From Candidatus Bathyarchaeota archaeon (GTDB lineage: Archaea; Thermoproteota; Bathyarchaeia; RBG-16-48-13; GCA-020355125): 6,416 nt of DNA. This document shows, in pieces, positions 1-5,621 of the stretch (its first letter is position 1; every line of letters begins with the position of its first letter). Where the stretch lies: contig DAOVAG010000049.1 in NCBI GenBank assembly GCA_030671165.1, positions 1-6,416 of the forward strand, in the 5' to 3' direction. The notes beneath the pieces were generated by a model, which did no database searches, was not told where the DNA came from, and saw nothing but the letters and a program-made list of their open reading frames with translations. The position numbers were made by a program, and so were the translations under genes.

Positions 1-285
1 AGGAAGATTCCATATCAAATCTGGACCTCCGACTAGTAGTGCTATCCTCCAAATCTGGATGATACGTCGACCAATGCCTTTCATCCATTCTTCTTGACTA
101 ATATTTCACCAGATTACAGTTTTTAGGAAGTCCCAGAAAAACACTTGGAAACACCCCATCAATATAGCAAATGTAAAAAAAGAGGGATCATAGATAGCAC
201 TAAACAATTCTGACATCGAAGATCTAGGAATTGAAGTGTGTTCTCCTCCTTGGGCTGATAAAGCGTAACCTAAGTAATATGAAGG
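1..285 (-). pseudogene. Aldehyde ferredoxin oxidoreductase remnant, C-terminal part, decayed
   Basis: On the minus strand one frame is open from 285 down to the window edge except for a TGA at 108-106. It reads like the C-terminal region of the tungsten/molybdopterin-dependent aldehyde ferredoxin oxidoreductase (AOR) family. First comes a GYALSAQGGEHTS segment (family-like 'GYAxxxxGGDH'). Next is MGCFQVFFWDF, resembling the 'DSLGxCxF' region. After the TGA, NISQEEWMKGIGRRI and GGPDLIWNLP resemble the 'TGWdxtxEExxxiGxRI ... LP' tail. The residue before the TGA is Trp where TGW is usual. The frame is closed upstream by TAA at 288-286, and I see no N-terminal AOR sequence beyond it, so roughly the first 500 residues are missing. 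The C-terminal end lies outside the window. The N-terminal loss plus internal stop suggests a dead gene. The assignment rests on remembered family patterns, not an alignment, and a sequencing error or recoded TGA cannot be excluded. Confidence 0.55.
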
Positions 286-298
286 TTAATCAAATTTG

Positions 299-306
299 TT
301 ATATAT
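299..306 (+). promoter_or_regulatory. TATA-like box for the 361-900 gene
   Basis: The sequence TTATATAT lies about 58 bases upstream of the ATG at 361. An archaeal start site about 25 bases downstream would fall near 328-330. That leaves a leader of about 30 bases containing the ribosome binding site, and it would leave no room for translation from the in-frame TTG at 328. No start-site data are available. Confidence 0.4.
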
Positions 307-345
307 GAAAAAAGTTAAGTAATATGTTTGAAGAGTTTATTTAAT

Positions 346-352
346 GAAAGGA
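346..352 (+). promoter_or_regulatory. Ribosome binding site deciding the ATG start at 361
   Basis: GAAAGGA ends eight bases before the ATG at 361. The alternative in-frame TTG at 328 has no comparable purine-rich motif, so the ATG is preferred. Confidence 0.6.
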
Positions 353-360
353 ATGTAATT

Positions 361-900
361 ATGAGAACTCCATCTTCAAATAAATTTATTAATGCTCTAA
401 GTCAACTCGAAAAAGAAGGGGTTTTAGATAAATCAATCTTAATAAATGCTGCAAGCCTTCGTATTTTAGGTGTTCGAATTTATACATATTTCATTGATCT
501 TCTCGTCAAAAAAGATTATTACTTTACAAAGGCAACTGAATTGAAATTCTCGGCTAAATATGAGTTAGAGCCAGTGTTATTGAGAATCGCAGACTTCCCA
601 TTAAGATTAGGTACCATTAGTGGGGATCTTTGTTCGTTTCGTCACTTAATAGAACCATATAACATCTACGAAGAAGTAGAGTTTAAGTTAGATGGACAGA
701 CAAAATCGATTAAAATAAGACCTCATGACTACCTCAGAAAAGATTATGAATCAGCGATAGAGAGTATGATTCAACGTTTTGACGAACGGTACTGGCAAGA
801 TTTACAAAGTTACCATAAACAGTTAGAGGCTATAGATCTAGGTCTGAGTAAAGATGCTATACAATTTGGCCCACAAAAATATCTCAAGTTTGAAGAGTAA
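361..900 (+). CDS. Hypothetical protein, 179 residues, function unknown
   Basis: I do not recognise this protein. It is 179 residues from the ATG at 361, chosen over an in-frame TTG at 328 because a GAAAGGA ribosome binding site precedes the ATG at good spacing. It is soluble-looking, with no signal peptide and no membrane segment. The N-terminal half (about residues 10-80) is rich in Leu, Ile and Lys and looks helical. A stretch near residues 68-90 (LEPVLLRIADFPLRLGTISG) could belong to a small helical or winged-helix fold, but I see no clear helix-turn-helix. The middle (about 95-130) contains an alternating, strand-like part (EEVEFKLDGQTKSIKIRP). The C-terminal third (about 131-160) is charged and helical with several Tyr and Gln. 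It has no Cys pairs and no catalytic motif that I can identify. It has its own TATA box and a terminator-like hairpin about 50 bases past its stop, so it is probably transcribed alone. It converges on the XPD-like gene. Confidence 0.8.
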   Translation: MRTPSSNKFINALSQLEKEGVLDKSILINAASLRILGVRIYTYFIDLLVKKDYYFTKATELKFSAKYELEPVLLRIADFPLRLGTISGDLCSFRHLIEPYNIYEEVEFKLDGQTKSIKIRPHDYLRKDYESAIESMIQRFDERYWQDLQSYHKQLEAIDLGLSKDAIQFGPQKYLKFEE

Positions 901-950
901 CTATTCTCTCAAGATAATCTCACCCTTTACTTTATAGAATTGAGGTTTAC

Positions 951-1002
951 AGTCACATAATCGTTCAAATATTGATCTGTTTAATTATTCATGTGACTTT
1001 TT
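951..1002 (+). terminator. Hairpin plus T-tract downstream of the 361-900 gene
   Basis: AGTCACAT (951-958) is exactly complementary to ATGTGACT (991-998), and three further pairs (AAT/ATT) can form after a one-base bulge. The right arm runs into TTTTT at 998-1002. The loop is long, about 26 to 32 bases. Archaeal termination depends mainly on the T-tract, so the hairpin may be secondary. Confidence 0.4.
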
Positions 1003-1114
1003 CTCTATAAAAGTAAACGAATTACTGGAGTATTATCTTACGTTTACAAAACTTCTGTTAGTGTGCTTGAAGTTGTTATAGTGCTTTAACATAAACTAAA
1101 AGCTCTTTTTTCAC

Positions 1115-1151
1115 CATTATGGAATTCTGTCAAATTACCATAATGCCTTTT
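1115..1151. terminator. Strong inverted repeat between convergent genes, possible terminator
   Basis: CATTATGGAATT (1115-1126) pairs with AATTACCATAATG (1133-1145), giving a 12-bp stem with a single bulged A (1137) and a six-base loop. The right arm is followed by CCTTTT on the plus strand. On the minus strand the left arm is followed by GGTGAAAAAAG, which is not a T-tract, so if this is a terminator it acts mainly on plus-strand transcripts. It could instead be a protein-binding palindrome. Confidence 0.4.
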
Positions 1152-1381
1152 CATTATTATACTCCTAATTTCTGATCAGGAACCAACTTTTTTGCTAATA
1201 TCTGTCTGGTTATCTAATTCCCTTTCCACTTGTCTTGAAGAACATAGATTTATGGACAGAATAAGAGAATATTGTAGGCTATCTCCTGTATTTTCCATTT
1301 ATTGATCAGATCTTGGACTATAAATTTAGCGTATAAAGATCAGGTGTGTGATTATTTTGGCTTGTATTTGGATGATATTAT

Positions 1382-3373
1382 TTATGCTAGTTTATTGGGG
1401 ATTTTCTGTACACTGTTCGATAGCACCCATTTTGATATGAGGTTTTGGTGTCTCTGGTAACGTTTGTCCATGAGGATGAAATTACACCAGTCATCTCTAT
1501 GTCTGATTCCCCTCCCCATCGCTTGGTTAGCCGCTCTAAAAGCATCCATTATATACCATTTCTCCCCCATTCTACTTTTCTTTTCGTTCAAGTATTGTAT
1601 TTGTGCTCGCATTACAGGATCACTGTAATTCGCGTATGGAACACCAATTAAGAAGATACCTCTTGCTTCTTCATAGGGGAAATTAGATCCTTCAGCATTT
1701 CTCCCTCTGAAAACACCACATAATACTGCCCCTTTTTGAGATTTTGTTGACTTCTTATATTCCTCTACCACTCTCCGGTTTTCATCTGCTTTAGCACCCT
1801 CAACAAAAACATTTTTTCCCTTAAAGGTAAGATATGCCTCTGAACCGATTATTATCCCCCTTCTTCTCCAAACCTTCAAACAATCCATCATAAATTTTCT
1901 CTGAGGGAAGAAGATCAGAACTCCATTTGGGATCTTGACGATCAGTTGAGAGATCTGCTCCCCATAACGCTGGATCATTCTCTCATTTCTTTCACTGAAT
2001 CGAGTGGTGACAGAGGTATCAATTATTGTATGAACGTTTTCTGGATTTGCTATAGCTGTGTATGTTCGTGTCTGAGCTTTTTCTAATTCCAAGATCTCTG
2101 TAAAAAATTGTATAGGAGAGAGAGTTCCGGACATAATCAGTGAACCATAAGCTTCTTCTATAACTGGTTTAATGGCTAGACTTGGATCTAGACATTTATA
2201 ATCGACCCGGTTAAAACCATAAAATGTTCTTTTAAAGACTGCTACATAGCTATTGCTGGGGCTAGATTCCACGAGTGATAGAAATTTAAGTATTCCATTC
2301 AGATAACACACCGGATAATCTTCCTGTTGCACTTTATAATTTCTTATCTTATCTACGACATCTGAAAGGGAATCTGTGAAAGAAGTTAATTTCTTCACTT
2401 TTAGGACGTTTTTGAGTTCTTCATGTAACTTGAAGCCTGACTCCGTTACGATATTTCCAGAGACTTTTCTTTTAAGATACACTTCTAAATCATCAATGAA
2501 TATATTAGAGCTTTCTACTCTCTCTAACTCTTTTCTAGCTATGTCTAAACTTCGTTCAGAAAGAGTATCACTTAAAACGTCTTGACTGATCTGATCCGCG
2601 TTATGAGCCTCGTCGAAGACCAGAAATTTATCATTCAACTCTAACTTAATTGAAGATCTGATCTTCTCATTAAAAACGTACTGATAGGGTGCCACAATTA
2701 AAGTGCAGTTTTCTGCTGCTCTTCTAGCTAAAAAATAGGGACAAACTCTTCTTACTCTTCCTTGGCTCCTAAGTTTCTGGATAGATAACACACTTGGAAT
2801 AAAACTGGATAATCCACTTTCTTTTTTAAATGGACATTTTTTAGCTTCATTAAGCAATCTACATGCTTCTGAAGCATCTAAAGCTGAGAGACTTCTACAC
2901 TTTTCATTCAAACATAAGTGTTGTCTACTAGCCAAATTTACCGCTGAAAACGTCGATTCAGAGTTTTGGTTGATACGTTCAACCTCAAGTAGTACTTGTC
3001 GCACTTGCTCATGTGTCCTGGTTACATAGATAATTTTGTGACCGATTGGTAGGAGACTTGCAAGTGCTGATACTGTCTTTCCGAAGCCGTTACAAGCTTC
3101 AGCAATTAATATTCCTTTATTGCCCACTATGTTTTTTATGTCATTCATGAACTCTAGTTGTTGATTATATGGCTTGTATGGGAACAAAGGCCACTCAATA
3201 TTTTTCTCAGCTCTGCCCCTTTTTTTCACTTCAATACGGTCTCTGTAAGATAGAAATTTACCGCAGATTCTACAAAATTTATTATCACTATATTCCTTTA
3301 TTGAGTGTGATATACCACATTTGGGACAGAGGAATGCATAATACAAATTATCACAAACTAAAGTTACTCTCAC
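1382..3373 (-). CDS. xpd: XPD/Rad3-type Fe-S DNA helicase with N-terminal zinc ribbon
   Basis: This is a 5'-to-3' SF2 DNA helicase of the XPD/Rad3/DinG family, expected to unwind DNA in nucleotide excision repair in the cytoplasm. It has 663 residues. Residues 63-76 (LFPYKPYNQQLEFM) correspond to the usual start of archaeal XPD. Walker A is EACNGFGKT at 92-100, DEAH is at 254-257, SGTLSP is at 415-420, GVPYAN at 577-582, and motif VI QAMGRGIRHRDD at 617-628. The Fe-S domain has likely ligands Cys154, Cys171, Cys180 and Cys211 (VCPYF), plus an extra Cys159. Everything before residue 63 is extra: Cys16, Cys19, Cys34 and Cys37 form a CxxC-x14-CxxC zinc-ribbon-like module. The start is GTG at 3373-3371. 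Upstream the frame stays open to a TAA near 3452 but contains no ATG, GTG or TTG, and no ribosome binding site precedes the GTG. All core motifs are intact, so it should be active. It could be a DinG- or RTEL1-like member rather than strict XPD. Confidence 0.92.
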   Translation of the reverse strand: MRVTLVCDNLYYAFLCPKCGISHSIKEYSDNKFCRICGKFLSYRDRIEVKKRGRAEKNIEWPLFPYKPYNQQLEFMNDIKNIVGNKGILIAEACNGFGKTVSALASLLPIGHKIIYVTRTHEQVRQVLLEVERINQNSESTFSAVNLASRQHLCLNEKCRSLSALDASEACRLLNEAKKCPFKKESGLSSFIPSVLSIQKLRSQGRVRRVCPYFLARRAAENCTLIVAPYQYVFNEKIRSSIKLELNDKFLVFDEAHNADQISQDVLSDTLSERSLDIARKELERVESSNIFIDDLEVYLKRKVSGNIVTESGFKLHEELKNVLKVKKLTSFTDSLSDVVDKIRNYKVQQEDYPVCYLNGILKFLSLVESSPSNSYVAVFKRTFYGFNRVDYKCLDPSLAIKPVIEEAYGSLIMSGTLSPIQFFTEILELEKAQTRTYTAIANPENVHTIIDTSVTTRFSERNERMIQRYGEQISQLIVKIPNGVLIFFPQRKFMMDCLKVWRRRGIIIGSEAYLTFKGKNVFVEGAKADENRRVVEEYKKSTKSQKGAVLCGVFRGRNAEGSNFPYEEARGIFLIGVPYANYSDPVMRAQIQYLNEKKSRMGEKWYIMDAFRAANQAMGRGIRHRDDWCNFILMDKRYQRHQNLISKWVLSNSVQKIPNKLA

Positions 3374-3403
3374 AAAGCATTCTTTATTTGTAGTTATGGT
3401 TGT

Positions 3404-3411
3404 TCTTAAAT
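3404..3411 (-). promoter_or_regulatory. TATA-like box for the XPD-like gene
   Basis: On the minus strand this reads ATTTAAGA, the same octamer found upstream of the zinc-ribbon gene and of XPB. It is centred about 34 bases before the GTG. A start site about 26 bases downstream would leave a leader of only about 5 to 10 bases, consistent with the missing ribosome binding site. A second TATA-like stretch (CTTTATAT, near 3458-3466) could give a longer leader. Confidence 0.35.
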
Positions 3412-3427
3412 GAAGAGGTAAATTTTC

Positions 3428-3540
3428 GAATAGTTTTTTCTTATTTATCGAAAGATGGATATAAAGAAATAATCTTTTTTTATAAAATAAGACTTGTTTC
3501 CAATTATTTTAACTACAGATATACATAGAATAAACTATTC
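3428..3540. repeat. 9-bp inverted repeat flanking an AT-rich segment
   Basis: GAATAGTTT (3428-3436) is exactly complementary to AAACTATTC (3532-3540), with about 95 AT-rich bases between them, upstream of the XPD-like gene. In sequence this AT-rich such a pair can arise by chance. It may be a paired regulator site or nothing. Confidence 0.2.
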
Positions 3541-3634
3541 CAGAGAAGAGACTATATTTCAAATATTTTCCCGCTCCATTTTATCCTTATTGACTAAACT
3601 AAAACCTTGAAAAAAGCGGCTGTATTTACTTTAA

Positions 3635-3652
3635 AAATCGAAGTATCGATTT
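3635..3652. repeat. Perfect 7-bp stem, 4-base loop palindrome
   Basis: AAATCGA and TCGATTT flank an AGTA loop. It sits about 100 bases past the zinc-ribbon stop and about 260 bases before the XPD start on the minus strand. It is not followed by a T-tract on the minus strand, so an operator or RNA hairpin is as likely as a terminator. Confidence 0.35.
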
Positions 3653-3677
3653 AGCTCTAGAGAATTTGAGAATAATT

Positions 3678-3685
3678 AAAAAAAA
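3678..3685 (-). terminator. U-tract terminator of the zinc-ribbon gene
   Basis: Eight consecutive A on the plus strand give eight T on the minus strand, 65 bases past the stop of the zinc-ribbon gene. Oligo-T tracts of this kind are the normal archaeal intrinsic termination signal. Confidence 0.45.
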
Positions 3686-3749
3686 GAGTAGTATTGGCGA
3701 AAAATATATCCCGCCTTTGTTATGTGGACTTTAAGACATTAACTTGCTG

Positions 3750-3920
3750 CTAATATCTATAACTTTCTCTTCTTGGGGGTCTATGTTTCTCCCAACAGGT
3801 CTTACAGTAGACCGGTCTTCCCTCTGTAGGTTTGAATGGTACTTCACATTCTTCTCCACAATCAGAGCAAACTGCTTTACTCATTTCCCTTGGACCGAAA
3901 CTGCGTCTTCGATAACCCAT
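3750..3920 (-). CDS. Small CxxC-x17-CxxC zinc-ribbon protein, 56 residues
   Basis: This 56-residue protein has Cys18-x2-Cys21 and Cys39-x2-Cys42 separated by exactly 17 residues. Between them lies VPFKPTEGRPVYC, the hallmark of the CxxC-x17-CxxC domain found in small archaeal and some bacterial proteins. The four cysteines should bind one zinc. The ends are strongly basic (Arg4-Arg6 near the start; HRPPRRE near 46-52), which suggests nucleic-acid binding, but that is inference and no function is established for the family that I know of. The ATG at 3920-3918 is supported by a GAGGTGA ribosome binding site seven bases upstream. Met13 is an alternative start that would still keep the zinc ribbon. 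The gene has its own promoter candidate and a U-tract after its stop, so it is probably monocistronic. It lies between the XPD-like gene and the divergent XPB-Bax1 operon. An extra Cys25 is present outside the paired motifs. Confidence 0.88.
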   Translation of the reverse strand: MGYRRRSFGPREMSKAVCSDCGEECEVPFKPTEGRPVYCKTCWEKHRPPRRESYRY

Positions 3921-3927
3921 ATATCTT

Positions 3928-3934
3928 TCACCTC
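3928..3934 (-). promoter_or_regulatory. Ribosome binding site of the zinc-ribbon gene
   Basis: On the minus strand this reads GAGGTGA, a near-perfect match to the 16S anti-Shine-Dalgarno sequence, seven bases before the ATG. It fixes the start of this very short gene. Confidence 0.75.
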
Positions 3935-3977
3935 GATTTCTTAACTATACAAAAGAACTTATCTATCAAAACAGCAG

Positions 3978-3985
3978 TCTTAAAT
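3978..3985 (-). promoter_or_regulatory. TATA-like box for the zinc-ribbon gene
   Basis: ATTTAAGA on the minus strand lies about 60 bases before the ATG. A start site about 26 bases downstream gives a leader of roughly 34 bases that includes the ribosome binding site. The same octamer precedes the XPD-like gene and XPB. Confidence 0.4.
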
Positions 3986-4217
3986 AAAAACTCCGTTGTA
4001 CGCTGGAACTCAACAATATCTTATTACTATTTAAAGTTAATGTAAATGGCAGTCTATTTACTACTCTATTTTATTCCTTGATGAACATGCTGAAATTGTC
4101 GTCTACCACTCGTAAAATAGGACTCTTTCTTATCGATACGTCATCTCTTTACTTTATTCTGTAAATGTGTAACTCATTTCTATATTTTTAAGTAATCCTT
4201 TTTGTAAGTGTTAAATG

Positions 4218-4225
4218 ATTTAAGA
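4218..4225 (+). promoter_or_regulatory. TATA-like box for the XPB-Bax1 operon
   Basis: ATTTAAGA lies about 55 bases before the XPB ATG. Transcription would begin near 4248, leaving about 30 bases of leader with the ribosome binding site at 4266-4270. A start there would include the in-frame TTG at 4263, but that codon has no ribosome binding site. Confidence 0.4.
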
Positions 4226-4265
4226 ATAGCTTAGATAGTAATGAGTACCTTCACCTATCGAATTG

Positions 4266-4270
4266 AAGGA
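4266..4270 (+). promoter_or_regulatory. Ribosome binding site deciding the XPB start
   Basis: AAGGA ends seven bases before the ATG at 4278. It lies just downstream of the alternative in-frame TTG at 4263, so it can serve only the ATG. Confidence 0.6.
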
Positions 4271-4277
4271 ACGACAA

Positions 4278-5615
4278 ATGACAGTGCTAAGGTATGATAA
4301 GGGTAGTCTTTTACTTCGAGGTGAGACTGGAACTCCTTATGGTCACTGGGACCCCCGGGTCAATGCATTTCGCGTTATGGCTATTTATTACTCTGATGTT
4401 TTATCTTTTCTAAATAGAAGCCACATATTCTATCGGGATGAAGCCGCTGATCCGCTTCCCATTCCCTCCCTTTCCAGTCGGGTTGAATTAAGATTATACC
4501 AGACATCTGCGTTAGATGCTTGGTTTGAAGTAGGTGGAAGAGGTGTGATTGTTCTGCCTACTGCTGCTGGCAAGACTTTCATAGCGTTAAAAGCTATTGA
4601 AAAATTAAATGTTGCTACATTAGTTGTCGTACCTACTTTAGACCTCTTAGACCAGTGGCGGCAACATCTAATTGATCAGTTTAGAATGGATGTAGGGATT
4701 ATCGGTGGAGGAGAGAATGTACTTAAACCAATAACTGTGTCCACTTACGATTCAGCCTATATCAAAGCAGAGTATCTGGGAAATAAATTTATGTTCATCG
4801 TCTTTGATGAAGTACATCATCTTCCAGCACCAAGCTACAGTCAAATTGCTGAAATGTATATCGCCCCTTATAGGATGGGACTTACAGCTACTTATGAAAG
4901 AGAGGATGGTCTACACTTGGACTTGCCTCGATTGGTAGGGAGTCGTGTCTATCAGCTTGAGGTGGATGATTTAGCTGGTAAGCATCTGTCTCCATATACT
5001 CACGAAAAAATTTTGGTGAAATTGACTCCTACGGAACAGATGGAGTACCAGAGAGAGTATGGTGTTTTTATAAGTTATCTGAAAAAAAATAGGATATTGT
5101 TGAAGAATAGAGAAGATTTTCGACGGTTTATTATGAGAACGGGGCGTGATCCTCAAGCAAGGAAGGCTTTATTGGCTCGGAATAAAGCGTTGAAAATAGT
5201 TCTTAATTCGGAGGCTAAAATCAAAGCTCTGGGTGAATTTCTAAGGATCTACACCAAAGAGAAGATTTTAGTATTTACTCGCTTCAATCAGCTTGTTTAC
5301 CGTATTAGTCAGCATTTCCTAATTCCTGCTATAACCTATCAAACCTCAAGAGAGGAGCGGAAAGAGATTCTTGAAAAATTTAAAGCGGGACAATACCGAG
5401 CAATCGTTACCAGTCAGGTTTTAGATGAAGGTATCGATGTGCCCGACGCTAGTATAGGATTCATCTTGAGTGGCACAGGAAGTAGTCGAGAGTACATCCA
5501 ACGTTTAGGAAGAATTTTGAGAAAAAGACCTGGGAAACATGCTAAACTAATCGAGATTGTTGCTCAGGAGACGTTGGAAACCCGGATAAGTCGAAGGCGA
5601 CACCGACTGGAGTAG
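4278..5615 (+). CDS. xpb: XPB DNA helicase/translocase
   Basis: This is an SF2 ATP-dependent DNA translocase that opens DNA in nucleotide excision repair and, in archaea, acts as a complex with the nuclease Bax1. It has 445 residues, close to the usual archaeal XPB length. Residues 1-65 form the damage-recognition-like N-terminal domain (LRYDKGSLLLRG). The Q-motif region is RLYQTSALDAW (72-82). Walker A is PTAAGKT (94-100), DEVH is at 177-180, and LTAT is at 202-205. The XPB-specific RED motif is Arg208-Glu209-Asp210, inside YEREDG. Residues about 245-300 match the thumb-like insertion between the two helicase domains. Helicase domain 2 has LVFTRF (331-336), VLDEGIDVP (381-389) and QRLGRILR (408-415). 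All catalytic motifs are intact. The ATG at 4278 is preferred to the TTG at 4263 because AAGGA precedes it. The stop is six bases before the Bax1 start, so the two genes form one operon. Confidence 0.96.
   Translation: MTVLRYDKGSLLLRGETGTPYGHWDPRVNAFRVMAIYYSDVLSFLNRSHIFYRDEAADPLPIPSLSSRVELRLYQTSALDAWFEVGGRGVIVLPTAAGKTFIALKAIEKLNVATLVVVPTLDLLDQWRQHLIDQFRMDVGIIGGGENVLKPITVSTYDSAYIKAEYLGNKFMFIVFDEVHHLPAPSYSQIAEMYIAPYRMGLTATYEREDGLHLDLPRLVGSRVYQLEVDDLAGKHLSPYTHEKILVKLTPTEQMEYQREYGVFISYLKKNRILLKNREDFRRFIMRTGRDPQARKALLARNKALKIVLNSEAKIKALGEFLRIYTKEKILVFTRFNQLVYRISQHFLIPAITYQTSREERKEILEKFKAGQYRAIVTSQVLDEGIDVPDASIGFILSGTGSSREYIQRLGRILRKRPGKHAKLIEIVAQETLETRISRRRHRLE
5609..5612 (+). promoter_or_regulatory. 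Ribosome binding site of Bax1 inside the XPB 3' end
   Basis: GGAG in the last codons of XPB lies nine bases before the TTG at 5622. It supports this TTG as the Bax1 start and suggests translational coupling. Confidence 0.5.
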
Positions 5616-5621
5616 TAAACT

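Larger units (their letters stand above)
901..1381. other. Non-coding gap between convergent genes
   Basis: This 481-base AT-rich stretch separates the 3' ends of the 179-residue gene and the XPD-like gene. It contains two hairpins listed separately. The only open frames I found are short minus-strand ones: 40 codons at 1298-1176 and 22 codons at 1154-1086. Neither resembles a known protein. I see no tRNA, sRNA box pattern or repeat array. Confidence 0.7.
3374..3749. other. Non-coding gap between the zinc-ribbon gene and the XPD-like gene
   Basis: This 376-base AT-rich gap lies between two minus-strand genes. I find no open frame with a convincing product. It holds the possible XPD promoter, a U-tract terminator for the upstream zinc-ribbon gene, a perfect hairpin at 3635-3652 and a 9-bp inverted repeat (3428-3436 with 3532-3540). 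The size of the gap and the U-tract argue against one operon for the two genes. Confidence 0.7.
3921..4277. other. Divergent promoter region between the zinc-ribbon gene and XPB
   Basis: These 357 bases separate the minus-strand zinc-ribbon gene from plus-strand XPB. They hold a TATA-like box and ribosome binding site for each direction. A further TATA-like stretch (AACTTTAAATA on the minus strand, 4028-4038) is a second promoter candidate for the zinc-ribbon gene. The middle, about 4046-4210, shows no open frame, RNA gene or clear repeat. Confidence 0.6.

Noticed and set aside
106..216. A 36-codon minus-strand frame from ATG to TGA that looks like a small hydrophobic protein.
   Set aside because: The AOR-like similarity continues in the same frame on both sides of this ATG and TGA, so it is better read as part of a decayed larger gene.
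1086..1154. A 22-codon minus-strand frame with an AGGAG site seven bases upstream.
   Set aside because: The ribosome binding site is good, but the frame is very short, overlaps the palindrome and encodes nothing recognisable. A chance match is likely.
1176..1298. A 40-codon minus-strand frame (MENTGDSLQYS...).
   Set aside because: It has no ribosome binding site and no recognisable family, and it lies in AT-rich spacer.
1445..1651. A 68-codon plus-strand frame.
   Set aside because: It lies wholly antisense to the conserved C-terminal motifs of the XPD-like helicase and looks like a shadow frame; the same holds for 2376-2585.
3744..4045. Two overlapping plus-strand frames of 66 and 69 codons (3744-3944, 3836-4045).
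   Set aside because: They are antisense to the zinc-ribbon gene and its promoter and have no family features.
4078..4095. TTGATGA followed by CTGA, reminiscent of C/D box sRNA motifs.
   Set aside because: The C box lacks its purine, the CTGA is only a few bases away, and no second C'/D pair follows, so no archaeal C/D guide RNA can be built.
4971..5156. A 61-codon minus-strand frame.
   Set aside because: It is antisense to the thumb-like region of XPB and has no supporting signal.
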